From JAENWD01 sp963837165 (GTDB taxonomy: Bacteria > Acidobacteriota > Vicinamibacteria > Vicinamibacterales > JAENWD01): DNA of 64,000 bases. Position 1 is the stretch's first letter. Each line of letters opens with the position of its first letter. Below are positions 7,380 to 15,585 of the stretch, piece by piece. The notes beneath the pieces were generated by a model. The model ran no database searches and was not told where the DNA came from. It saw only the letters and a program-made list of their open reading frames with translations. The DNA is taken from NCBI GenBank assembly GCA_963837165.1, contig CAWIMD010000001.1:1-64000 (forward strand), in the 5' to 3' direction. A program made the translations under genes and the position numbers.

Positions 7380-8390
7380 TCATCGCGTCTGCTCCGCGAA
7401 CGCCTCCCCGACTCGCAGCGCCAGCGCGGACGTGTTCGCGTGCGCGATGTTTGACGTGACGGCGATGACGATGCCCCCGTCGCGCGCCGTCGTCAGCGAC
7501 ATCACCATGCCGCCGGCGAGCTCACCGTTGACGCTGCGGGGGTTCCTCGCCAGTGCGAAGCGCACGAGATCGGACGGCGTGGAAGAGTACGCCATCCCGT
7601 TCGCGCAGCAGGCCAGATCGCGCATGTACATCAGGCGTCTTCCACGGACGGGATTGTCGTCGGATCTCGGGACGTAGAACGTCGCGCGATCGCCTGGCAG
7701 CGGGTACTCCGCGGGCATGAGACCGAGCGGCTGCCAGATGACGTGGCGGAGGAGCGTCAGGGGCGGGAAGTCTTCTCCCTCCTCGCCGATCGCTTCGGGA
7801 CTCCATTCTTTCGCCGCATCAGCCCCGGTATTGGTCAGCCCGAGCGGCGCGACGGCGGCGCTGACCGCGGATGCCGCCGTGCCGATGTTGAATCGCGTGC
7901 GCGGCGTGACGGGCGCCCGCGTCACGACGTCCCTCCATCCGAACCCTTCGGCCCAGACGACGGTGCCGCCGGCACCGACCGCCACGGACACCCCGGGCAG
8001 GTTCTGGTCCAATACGGCTGAGCGCACGAGCTCCCGCGCGCGCTCGACGGCCGCCGCATATTGCGGCGACGGCGGCGAGTCGACGACTGATGGCACCGCC
8101 TGCGACTGCGGGAAAAGAGGGGCGGTCACAACGACGCGGTGGGTCAGAAATGCCGCGAACGCGGCGACGACGACGCCGGCGGCAAGCGCCGTGCGGGCAG
8201 CCCACATCGGGAGCCGGTTGCGGGCGGCCCTGACACAGAGCACGACACCGACCGCCATCAGCAGCATGCCGAGGACCGCGGCGCCTGGCGCGGCGTCGGC
8301 GTCGGCCACATAGAGTCCCATGGCCGCGATGGCCAGGCCAAGGGCGCAAAGGGTGAGTGTCTTCACGGGGTTCGTCACAGCGGTTTTCAT
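7380..8390 (-). CDS. Beta-lactamase-like serine hydrolase, internally deleted
   Basis: 336 residues. The N-terminus is a membrane anchor with two to three hydrophobic segments (MKTAVTNPVKTLTLCALGLA onward), then LPGVSVAVGAGGTVVWAEGFG and RFNIGTAASAVSAAV, which is the region where family members carry the SxxK serine; no SxxK is present. The text then jumps to PLGLTNTGAD and on to DRATFYVPR and AYSSTPSDLVRFALA, features that lie about 100 residues further on in complete family members. The YxN motif region is therefore missing, in frame. The protein is probably inactive. Start at 8390 chosen because it opens the membrane anchor. Confidence 0.65.
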   Translation of the reverse strand: MKTAVTNPVKTLTLCALGLAIAAMGLYVADADAAPGAAVLGMLLMAVGVVLCVRAARNRLPMWAARTALAAGVVVAAFAAFLTHRVVVTAPLFPQSQAVPSVVDSPPSPQYAAAVERARELVRSAVLDQNLPGVSVAVGAGGTVVWAEGFGWRDVVTRAPVTPRTRFNIGTAASAVSAAVAPLGLTNTGADAAKEWSPEAIGEEGEDFPPLTLLRHVIWQPLGLMPAEYPLPGDRATFYVPRSDDNPVRGRRLMYMRDLACCANGMAYSSTPSDLVRFALARNPRSVNGELAGGMVMSLTTARDGGIVIAVTSNIAHANTSALALRVGEAFAEQTR

Positions 8391-8511
8391 GCCCGCAGTG
8401 TGGCCGAAGCCCGGCCGCGGCGTCCTCACCAAACCGTGAGCGGCTGCTGAGAATCCAATGAGATGGGGCGCGAGTTGGCACTCCAGGCCACGATGCCGTG
8501 TCACCGTCGCA

Positions 8512-10167
8512 TCACGCCTGCCGTAGCGCCACGAGCGGGTCTACGCGCGTGGCCCAGCGTGCGGGCAGGTAACATGCCACCAGCGCGACGGCGCCGAGTA
8601 CCAAGGCGGCGCCGATGAGGCTGACAGGGTCACCTGCACCAACGCCGAACAGCATGCGGCTGAGAAGACGGCCGACCAGCAGCGCTGCTCCGAAGCCGAT
8701 CGTCATGCCAATGACGACGAGCGACATGCCCTGCTGCACGACCATTCGCAGGACGCGCGGCTGACTCGCCCCGAGCGCCATTCGCAACCCAATCTCTCGT
8801 TGTCGCTGATTGACGGCATACGCGAGGATTCCGTACAGGCCGATGCTCGCCAGGCCGAGCGCCAGAAGGCCAAACACGCTCAGAAGCGCCACGCCGGCTC
8901 TCGCCTGGAAGAGGCTCCCATCGATGACCTGCTGGCCTGTCCTGACGCCGCTCACCAACACCAGAGGGCCGGCGGCCTGGATCTCGCGGCGCACGGCGCT
9001 CACCATCTGCGCCGGATCTGCAGTACTGCGGACATACAGCGTCATCGCCGGAAGAGGGTTCTGCTCCAACGGCACATATACGCACCGCTGCGGCGGTTCT
9101 GCGAACGACGAGTAGTTGGCGGTTCTGGCGACACCGACAATCTCTCGCATCTGCCGCTCGCCCGGTATCTGGATGCGTTCACCCATCGCTTCCTCCCCCG
9201 GCCAGTAGTCTCGTGCCAGCTTCTCGTTCACGATCGCGACGGGCGGCGACGTGTGTCGGTCAACGTCCGTAAACTCGCGTCCCTTCTCGATTGCCACGCC
9301 GCTGGTCTGGAAATAGCCGCCGCTCACCGTGTTTACGATCGTGGTCGAACTGTCGGCGGGGGACTGGCGCGGCCTGCCGTCGACCCGCAGTCCATCGACG
9401 GGACGGGCGAACAGAGGCATGTTCGACGCCCAGGCGACCGACTCGGCTCCTGGCAAACGCGCGACGCGCTCGGCCACATCCCGGTAGAAGGCTTTCGTCT
9501 GCGTCTCTCCGTATCCAGCCTGTCCGGGGTTCGTGATGAAAACGACAAGATGATCGGCCTCGAACCCGGGGTCGATCTCGTACGCCCGCTGGATGCTTCT
9601 CAGGAACAACGACGCCGTGACCAGTAAGAGAAACGACAAGGCCACCTGTCCGACGAGCAGCGCGTTGGCGGCGGTGACCCTCCGCGCGCTCCGGCCCGCC
9701 GTACGAGCTTCCTGGAGGACTCCGGAAACACCAGCGCGCGATACGCTGAGCGCCGGAACCATACCGAAGATGAATCCCGTGGCCACCGACATCAGAAGCG
9801 TGAAGAGCAGGACCGCTCCATCAAGGCTGGATGTCGTGAAGATGCCGGTGGCCGGCAGGGACCTGGCCAGCACCTGCATGGCGAAGTAGCCGATCAGCAG
9901 CCCGACGCCGCCGCTGAGCAGCCCGAGGCAGACGCTCTCGGTGAGGAGCTGACGTACGAGTCGGGCGCGACTCGCCCCCAACGCCACGCGGACGGCCATC
10001 TCGTGTTGCCGGGCGGCGGAGCGTGCGAGCAGGAGATTCGCCACGTTGGAGCAGGCAATCAACAACACGACCCCTGCAACCATCCCGAGCAGAGATGAAC
10101 TGATTCGGAGACGCCGGCGTAGGCTGGACACGCGTGCCTCACGCTCGTCGTGATCGGAACGCACCAC
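8512..10167 (-). pseudogene. ADOP/MacB-type ABC transporter permease, N-terminus missing
   Basis: 551 residues that begin inside the first FtsX domain (VVLLIACSNVANLLLARSAA, then VRVALGASRARLVRQLLTES), continue through a periplasmic MacB-like region and end with the second FtsX domain (IGLRMALGASQPRVLRMVVQ) and a normal C-terminus RVDPLVALRQA. Complete ADOP proteins are about 800-900 residues and start with a short cytoplasmic part, a first helix and a MacB periplasmic domain; roughly the first 270-300 residues are absent. Upstream sequence is the promoter side of the divergent efp-like gene. No ATPase gene is near. Probably a remnant. Confidence 0.75.
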
Positions 10168-10263
10168 TCACCGCAGAACCCGTCGCACGGTGACGGCGAC
10201 GGCGGTGACGTGCACAGGCCGCGACGGGATGGTCGAGGCCGGGACGCGGTATGATCGGCGGGT

Positions 10264-10839
10264 ATGGCCGGTCTGATCGAGGCAATCGACATCAAGCGGA
10301 AGATGTTCTTCGAGTTCGAAGACGCGCCGTATCACTGCCTCGACGTCGAGCTGTCGAAGCCGACGGCCCGCGGCGGGCAGACGCTGGTACGCCTGAAGAT
10401 GCGGAATCTCCTCACCCGGGCCGTCTTCGACCGGACGTTCAAGGCCGGCGAGAGGTTCCGCGAGCCGGACCTCGACATGGTGCCGGCGTCATACCTGTAC
10501 TCGGACGGCAACCACTACCACTTCATGGACCAGCACTCGTTCGAGACGCTGCTGCTCGCCGCCGACACGCTCGGCGACGACCGGCAGTTGCTCGTGGACA
10601 ACCTGCCGGTCCAGATCCAACGCTACAACAACAAGCCGATTGGCGTGATCTTCCCGCCGCACGTCGAGCTGACCGTCACCGCGTGCGAGCCCGGCGTGCG
10701 TGGCGACACCGCGAGCGGCGGCGTCACCAAGGCCGCCACGCTCGAGACGGGCCTCCAGATTCGCGTGCCCCTCTTCATCAAAGAGGGCGAGAAGGTGAAG
10801 GTCCACGCCGACACGCGCGAGTTCGCCGGGCGCGCGTAG
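10264..10839 (+). CDS. Elongation factor P family protein, EfpL/YeiP-like
   Basis: A 191-residue three-domain EF-P-type factor. These bind ribosomes stalled at proline-rich stretches and help peptide-bond formation. The N-terminal KOW-like domain has the tip loop LSKPTARGGQ at 30-39, with Arg36 at the tip and extra residues compared with the short PGKG loop of classical EF-P; the TARG signature is that of the EfpL (YeiP) branch. The middle domain has YLYSDGNHYHFMD, and the C-terminal domain has GVRGDTASGGVTKAATLETG and VPLFIKEGEKVKV, where other members have the same block. The start at 10264 directly precedes the family sequence. No modification enzyme (EpmA, EarP) is nearby. Confidence 0.88.
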   Translation: MAGLIEAIDIKRKMFFEFEDAPYHCLDVELSKPTARGGQTLVRLKMRNLLTRAVFDRTFKAGERFREPDLDMVPASYLYSDGNHYHFMDQHSFETLLLAADTLGDDRQLLVDNLPVQIQRYNNKPIGVIFPPHVELTVTACEPGVRGDTASGGVTKAATLETGLQIRVPLFIKEGEKVKVHADTREFAGRA

Positions 10840-10864
10840 CTGGCGCGGACTCCACTGAGTGGGT

Positions 10865-11989
10865 ATGACGCGGTCGAACCTGGCGAGAGTCCTTGTGGTC
10901 GCGTCGCTCGTCGGCCTTCATCCTCCCGCTGCCGCAGGGGCCCAGGGGACGAGCGACCTGGCGGGCACGTGGACCCTGAACCCTGCGCTCAGCCAACTCC
11001 CTCGCGAGGTGGGCTTCGACGCCGACTTCCCGTTGTCCGGCGGCGCCGGCCCGGACTCGACCGCAGCGGGTGGACGCGCGCGGCGAGGGGGACGCACCGG
11101 CGGCCGTCCGCAGATGATCCGGCCCGAGAGCGAGGCCGACGCGAAGCGGGTTCAGCGGTTGACGGCCGAGATCCGGGACCCCTCCGCGCGGCTGACCATC
11201 GTCCAGACAGCAACCGAGGTCGCTATCACGGACGCTGGAGGACGGTCGCGCACGTTTCACCCGAACGGCAAGGAAGAGGTGATCCCGCTCGGCGATGTGC
11301 CGGTTGTCGTGATCGCGAGGTGGGAAGCCGGACAACTCGTGATTCTCTACGAGGTGGAGGAGGGGCGGCAGATCCGCTGGAGCTATTCGCGGGTGGAGAG
11401 CCCGCAGCAGCTGGTCGTGGAGAGCCAGTTCATCGAGCGCGGTCAGGGCGACAAGGTCCGGCGCGTCTACGAACCCGGCAGCGCAACCGATACCCGGGAG
11501 GCCCCTGGCGGCTCGACGGCTCCTCCAACGCCGAACCCCGCAGGGGCAGCGCCCGCGGCGTTCGATCAGCGGCCTGGCGCGGAGTTCAGGGGCCTCGAGC
11601 GGGTCGGCCTGGTCATCGAGGGCCTGGATTCGCAGGCGGCCGCCTGCGGCCTGAAGCAGGACGTGCTCGAGGCGGACGTATCCAGACACCTGACCGCCGC
11701 GGGCCTCCAGGTCCGCCGCAACTCGGATGAGGACACGTACGTCTACGTCAGCATCATGAGCGGCAAGCTGTCGGATGGCCTGTGCGTCTCGCGGTACGAC
11801 GTCTTCCTCTCGACCCACACGACGGCCGCGCTCTCGTACCACGAGACTCCGGTGCTCGTGGAAGTGTCCCTCCTGCACAAGGGCGGCCTGGCCGGCGGCT
11901 CCCCCGCCGACCACGCGCAGAGCGTCCTCAAGGGCGTGCTGGAGTACGTCGACCAGTGCACGGCGCGCATTCGCGACGCCAACCCGTAG
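10865..11989 (+). CDS. Secreted hypothetical protein with two domains
   Basis: 374 residues with a signal peptide (VLVVASLVGLHPPAAAGAQG). Residues about 25-190 resemble the 'lipocalin-like/GWTL' type of Acidobacteriota exported proteins: LAGTWTLNPALSQLP at the start of the domain, then a Gly/Arg-rich loop, then strands around EVAITDAGGRSRTF and WSYSRVESPQQLVVESQF. A Pro/Ala linker (about 195-215) leads to a second domain of about 150 residues with GLVIEGLDSQAAACGLKQDV and YVYVSIMSGKL that I do not recognise. It follows the efp-like gene by 25 bases and could share its transcript. GTG at 10859 is an alternative start. No function is assigned. Confidence 0.7.
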   Translation: MTRSNLARVLVVASLVGLHPPAAAGAQGTSDLAGTWTLNPALSQLPREVGFDADFPLSGGAGPDSTAAGGRARRGGRTGGRPQMIRPESEADAKRVQRLTAEIRDPSARLTIVQTATEVAITDAGGRSRTFHPNGKEEVIPLGDVPVVVIARWEAGQLVILYEVEEGRQIRWSYSRVESPQQLVVESQFIERGQGDKVRRVYEPGSATDTREAPGGSTAPPTPNPAGAAPAAFDQRPGAEFRGLERVGLVIEGLDSQAAACGLKQDVLEADVSRHLTAAGLQVRRNSDEDTYVYVSIMSGKLSDGLCVSRYDVFLSTHTTAALSYHETPVLVEVSLLHKGGLAGGSPADHAQSVLKGVLEYVDQCTARIRDANP

Positions 11990-12107
11990 GCGCGTGCCGC
12001 TCGTCACGGGATCTCGCGCCCGCGCACCGCGGTGGGAGCCCGCGCGGTGTGTGCACAAAGAAACACTCCCAGCGCCTGCACACCAATAGAGTGGATAGAC
12101 GGGTGCG

Positions 12108-12473
12108 TTGTCATCCGGGAACCACGGCCGGTACATCGACAATCCCACGAGCCTCGCCGATCCATCGGCAGTGACCGATGGAAGCGGCATTCCGGGGCCG
12201 CTACGTGGGTCGACGATGGTGACGTTCGCGCTCGATGCCTTCGCTGACATCCAGGTGACGGGCGGACCCGCAGCGAGCGCCGGCGCGCCGACCGCGGCCG
12301 CTGCGCCGTCGGCGGGCAAGACCTATACGGTGAAGGCTGGCGACACCCTCGGCGGCATTGCCAAAGAGCACCTGGGCAGCGCTGGCGCCTACATGAAGAT
12401 CTTCGAGCTGAACAAGGATCAGTTGACGGATCCCGACAAGATCAAGGCTGGGCAGGTCCTGCATCTCCCCTAG
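12108..12473 (+). CDS. LysM domain protein, probably shortened at the 5' end
   Basis: The last 50 of 121 residues form one LysM domain: KTYTVKAGDTLGGIAKEHLG, then AYMKIFELNKDQL and IKAGQVLHLP at the very C-terminus. LysM binds glycan chains of peptidoglycan. Small bacterial proteins with this end usually have a BON domain before an Ala/Pro linker. Here only the linker (PAASAGAPTAAAAPSAG) is clear, and the first 60 residues have no BON pattern and no signal peptide. So the N-terminus may have been replaced or frameshifted. An ATG at 12216 would give a shorter form. Confidence 0.65.
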   Translation: MSSGNHGRYIDNPTSLADPSAVTDGSGIPGPLRGSTMVTFALDAFADIQVTGGPAASAGAPTAAAAPSAGKTYTVKAGDTLGGIAKEHLGSAGAYMKIFELNKDQLTDPDKIKAGQVLHLP

Positions 12474-12499
12474 CGTGTATCCGGGTGAATCAGAATTGT

Positions 12500-12523
12500 G
12501 AACGCCAGGTACGGCTGGCGTTC
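12500..12523 (+). terminator. Stem-loop after the LysM gene
   Basis: GAACGCCAG (12500-12508) pairs exactly with CTGGCGTTC (12515-12523) over a 6-base loop, 26 bases after the LysM stop. There is no T-run, so it may act as a terminator only weakly or protect the 3' end of the transcript. Confidence 0.45.
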
Positions 12524-12706
12524 GATGGCGAGCCGGCCGGCTTTGTCATGGCGACACTGGGGGCCGTGCTGCTGCTGTTCATTCATCGTCGTTTTACGAC
12601 CAGAGCCGCGTGAGAGTATCGACGGGAGCAGTCCGACCATACCGACGGACGGGATCGTCTCGCCGCGGTACACCGGTGTGGCGACTGCACGCGGGATGGA
12701 GCGCGC

Positions 12707-13155
12707 ATGGCAAAGCGTTACAACGAAACCACACGACCGAGCGGCGTCACGAGGACGAGCGATCCGTCAGGCTCGGCGACGGGTGACGCGCTGGAGCAGC
12801 GGGTGTTGGCGTTTGCCGAGCAACTCGGTCGGATCGCCGGGACCTTTCAAGCCAGGGCGGAAGGCTGGATGGACCGCACGGCGGTGACCAAACAGATCGC
12901 TACTGTGCGTGACGGCGCGGCCGAACTGCTCGAGCGACTCGCGGGTGCGACGGAGGACTCGACGAGCGTCCAGGCCGCCGCGGCGGCGTCAAGACCACCA
13001 AGAGCCGAGGTGGCGGCGTGGTCCACGCCCCCGGCAAGAAACACCGCAAGCCGATGCCCGCCGATCCCGGCGCGAACGAGGCCGCCAGCCAGGCCGCCAA
13101 AATGCGGACGGCAAAAACGATGGTCAAGACGCATCGGCATCGCGGCCGCGGCTAG
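12707..13155 (+). CDS. Conserved basic hypothetical protein, one frameshift
   Basis: The first part (MAKRYNETTRPSG to about residue 95) has EQRVLAFAEQLGRIAGTFQA and MDRTAVTKQIATVRDGAAEL, an amphipathic helical pattern. Near base 12988 the coding signal moves to another frame, which gives KTTKSRGGGVVHAPGKKHRK, a PMPADPGANE stretch and a basic end HRHRGRG before a stop at 13153. The joined product of about 149 residues resembles a conserved protein I have seen annotated only as hypothetical: an N-terminal helical region and a nucleic-acid-like basic tail. The frameshift is either a sequencing error or recent decay. It lies in a plus-strand run of small envelope or stress-type genes. Confidence 0.6.
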
Positions 13156-13184
13156 CTGACAGCGCCCACGTCGTCCAATCAGGC

Positions 13185-13212
13185 AGCGTCGCGACTCGAA
13201 TCCCGCGACGCT
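13185..13212 (+). terminator. Stem-loop after the basic hypothetical gene
   Basis: AGCGTCGCG (13185-13193) and CGCGACGCT (13204-13212) form a perfect 9-base-pair stem with a 10-base loop, 30 bases after the stop at 13155. No T-run follows. The rest of 13156-13548 holds only a possible tiny gene. Confidence 0.5.
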
Positions 13213-13267
13213 TGGCAGAGCCGCAGCCGACACGCGAGCGTCGGGTCGGGCCGCACTGGGACGATTC

Positions 13268-13354
13268 ATGCATGGCTTCACTCGGGCTGTCCTGCTGGTC
13301 GTTGCGCTCGTGCTGCTGCTCGTTCAGTTCATGAGCGGCCGGCGCGTGGTGTGA
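13268..13354 (+). CDS. Possible 28-residue hydrophobic peptide
   Basis: A frame MHGFTRAVLLVVALVLLLVQ followed by FMSGRRVV and a stop. It looks like the small one-helix membrane proteins (lmo0937/DUF5670 type) that are common in stress gene sets. It lies between small envelope genes. There is no clear ribosome binding site, so this is only a candidate. Confidence 0.3.
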   Translation: MHGFTRAVLLVVALVLLLVQFMSGRRVV

Positions 13355-13548
13355 CCTCACCTGCCGGCCCCAGCCCATTCCGTGGGCACGAGGACACGCG
13401 TCTGCCGGTGACTGACCCGAGTGCCGCAGCAGGCTGATTGGCTCGCGATCGACCGTTGTCGAGCGGTCCGGAGCTGGTTGCCGGGAGGCCGATAGGTGTC
13501 TCAAACGGAACATGCTCCGGTTCGCCTCGCGCGTTATCGTGCCACTAG

Positions 13549-13980
13549 ATGAACTCGCCCATGGCGACGACCAAGCTCATTCTGGGGACTGGTTTGGCGC
13601 TGCTCGTTGCTGTCGGTGTGGGGTGGGTCTGGGGTGCTTCGGGTCGGTCGAACAGTGATCGGGCCCTCCAGATCGCCGAGCTGCGCGTCGAGCTACTCGA
13701 AGGGCGCGCCGCCGTGCTCGATGCGCGGCTGGACATCTACAGCGTCAACTTCGGAGAAGCGAGCCGCCACTTCGAGGCGGCCCGGGCTTCGTTGCGTGCC
13801 GCCAATGCGCGACTGATGAGCCTGAGCCGCACGGAGGATGCCAAAGCGCTGGAGGCCGCGTTGACTCGGATCGACGAGGCGCAGCGCCTCGCCGGCCAGC
13901 TCAATCAGGATGCCAACGCATTGGCCGGCGACGCGGCGAAGACCATCGGCGATGTGCTCGGCCGAATGGCGAAACGCTGA
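13549..13980 (+). CDS. Membrane-anchored coiled-coil hypothetical protein
   Basis: 143 residues. One N-terminal membrane helix (LILGTGLALLVAVGVGWVWG), then almost entirely helix: LQIAELRVELLEGRAAVLDA, a FEAARASLRAANARL repeat and LEAALTRIDEAQRLAGQLNQ. It is Ala-, Leu-, Asp- and Arg-rich with heptad spacing. The bulk probably lies in the periplasm as a coiled coil. An ATG at 13561 is an equally possible start. I do not recognise a family. Neighbours on the same strand are the SYLF protein and other small envelope-type proteins. Confidence 0.65.
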   Translation: MNSPMATTKLILGTGLALLVAVGVGWVWGASGRSNSDRALQIAELRVELLEGRAAVLDARLDIYSVNFGEASRHFEAARASLRAANARLMSLSRTEDAKALEAALTRIDEAQRLAGQLNQDANALAGDAAKTIGDVLGRMAKR

Positions 13981-14041
13981 CGCGCGCCGTCATCGGCGCG
14001 TATCGACAGATTCATGACGTGTGGCAGAAGGACGGTGCAGA

Positions 14042-14731
14042 GTGAGACTGATGATTGCAACGACGATGGCGGCGGCACTGGGGATCACGCCGCTGCTGGC
14101 GGCCGACGACGAGCCGGCAAAGCGGCTGAACGATGCGGCGGTGGTGTTTTCCGAGATCATGGCGACGCCGGACAAGGGGATTCCCCAGGAACTCCTGGAG
14201 AAGGCGCATTGCATCGTGATTGTCCCCGACCTCAAGACCGCCGCGTTCGCCGTGGGCGGGAAATACGGGAAAGGGTACGTGTCCTGCCGGAACACTGGCG
14301 GAACCGGTTGGTCTGCGCCCGGCACCGTCCGCATCGAAGGCGGAAGCGTCGGCTTCCAGATCGGCGGTTCGTCGACGGATCTGATCATGTTGGTCATGAG
14401 CGAACGGGGAGCGGATAAGCTGCTGTCCAGCAAATTCACGCTCGGCGCAGAAGGCTCCGTGGCGGCAGGGCCCGTGGGACGCACCGTGACGGCCCAAACC
14501 GATGTGCAGATGCGCGCGGACATTCTGTCGTGGTCGCGATCGCAAGGCCTGTTCGCCGGCCTCGCGCTGGAAGGGGCGACGTTGCGCCAGGATCTGGATG
14601 ACAACGCGACGCTCTATGGCAAGAAGCTGGAGAACCGCGACATCGTGACCAAGGGCGTCCGCGCGCCCAAGGCTGCCGCGAAACTGCTGGCACTGCTCAA
14701 CCGATATTCGGCGAAAGAGCGCACGGACTGA
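14042..14731 (+). CDS. Secreted SYLF (Ysc84-type) lipid-binding domain protein
   Basis: 229 residues. The signal peptide is RLMIATTMAAALGITPLLAA. The mature part is one SYLF domain: a helical start with RLNDAAVVFSEIMATPDKG, then IPQELLEKAHCIVIVPDLK, the glycine-rich GKYGKGYVSCR and WSAPGTVRIEGGSVGFQIGG, then LIMLVMSERGADKLLSSKFT. SYLF domains bind phosphoinositides in eukaryotes; bacterial secreted forms are thought to contact lipids or the outer membrane. I chose GTG at 14042 since AAGGACGG lies just upstream and the signal peptide starts there. A strong hairpin follows. Confidence 0.85.
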   Translation: MRLMIATTMAAALGITPLLAADDEPAKRLNDAAVVFSEIMATPDKGIPQELLEKAHCIVIVPDLKTAAFAVGGKYGKGYVSCRNTGGTGWSAPGTVRIEGGSVGFQIGGSSTDLIMLVMSERGADKLLSSKFTLGAEGSVAAGPVGRTVTAQTDVQMRADILSWSRSQGLFAGLALEGATLRQDLDDNATLYGKKLENRDIVTKGVRAPKAAAKLLALLNRYSAKERTD

Positions 14732-14755
14732 TCGTGCTGTGAGCGACGTGATCTG

Positions 14756-14782
14756 CGGCCCGAGGCGCGTTGCTTCGGGCCG
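14756..14782 (+). terminator. Stem-loop after the SYLF gene
   Basis: CGGCCCGA (14756-14763) and TCGGGCCG (14775-14782) form an 8-base-pair GC stem with an 11-base loop, 24 bases after the stop. There is no strong T-run. Confidence 0.5.
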
Positions 14783-14851
14783 TACGCCGACTTGCCGACT
14801 TGCTGCCGCAGGTTCGCGGCGTCACCGGACGTTCATCGTTGGAGGTATGCC

Positions 14852-15226
14852 ATGATCACACGTGCTGTGCTCGTCACCGCGATAGCTGGGCTCCTCACGC
14901 TTGGTGCGGGAATCGCGCAGCGGGGCGTCGGAGCCGAAGAGAGGACGCCTCAGAATCCCGCGCCGCAGGCAACGACGCCACAGCCGCAGCCCGGCATGGC
15001 GGACATGATGAAGATGCACGAGCAGATGATGGCGGAGATGAAGGCTGGTGACGCCACACTCGACGCCCTCGTCACGGACATGAATGCTGCGGCTGGCGAT
15101 GCGAAGGTCAACGCAATCGCAGCCGTCGTCAACGAACTGGTCCGGCAACAGAAGGCGCTGCACCAGCACATGGGCCAGATGCATGAGCAGATGATGGGGC
15201 GCCGCGGGATGATGATGCCGCGCTAG
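14852..15226 (+). CDS. Small secreted Met/His-rich hypothetical protein
   Basis: 124 residues with a signal peptide (ITRAVLVTAIAGLLTLGAGI). After a Gln/Pro/Thr linker the protein becomes rich in Met and His: MADMMKMHEQMMAEMKAGD, then a helix DALVTDMNAAAGDAKVNAIA, then LHQHMGQMHEQMMGRRGMMM. The pattern resembles short periplasmic proteins proposed to bind copper or silver or to act as chaperones. GGAGG upstream of ATG at 14852 supports the start. A CopB-type copper ATPase gene lies 11 kb further on. Metal binding is inferred only from composition. Confidence 0.7.
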   Translation: MITRAVLVTAIAGLLTLGAGIAQRGVGAEERTPQNPAPQATTPQPQPGMADMMKMHEQMMAEMKAGDATLDALVTDMNAAAGDAKVNAIAAVVNELVRQQKALHQHMGQMHEQMMGRRGMMMPR

Positions 15227-15347
15227 CTCGCTGCTTTTCGTCGACTCGTTCCTGGTTCTGCCTGGTTGTTTCTCGCCACACAGCGGAGACGGCGCGTTTC
15301 GCCAGCGAGGAGGCACGGAGCGCAGCCGAAACGGCACGCACTGCACC

Positions 15348-15545
15348 TCATCCCGAAACCGGCCATTCCACCGGGTCGTTGGTGTCCAGCAGGTACAGCC
15401 GCACGCGGCCGATCTGTGCCTGCCAGGCGCGAATCCACAACGCCGTGCCCGGGAACGGAATCGAGAACCGGACCCATTCCCCATTCGCCTCGCGCAGTGG
15501 CCGGAAGCGCGTCGGAACCGAGCGTTTCTGCCGGCCGCGGCTCAC
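15348..15545 (-). pseudogene. Glycogen/alpha-glucan phosphorylase fragment
   Basis: A 65-residue frame with FRPLREANGEWVRFSIPFPG, then ALWIRAWQAQIGRVRLYLLD and TNDP. This is a recognisable internal piece of the N-terminal half of bacterial alpha-glucan phosphorylases (GlgP type). The rest of the enzyme (over 600 residues) is absent on both sides. Curiously the fragment starts at a GTG preceded by AGGAG (15545), and it follows pgm by 40 bases in the same direction. GlgP next to Pgm would supply glucose 1-phosphate to the pathway of this operon, so the fragment is probably a relic of the original operon. Confidence 0.6.
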
Positions 15546-15585
15546 GGTCGCTCCTGTGCAGACAGCAGCCGGTTGTAGCCGCGGC

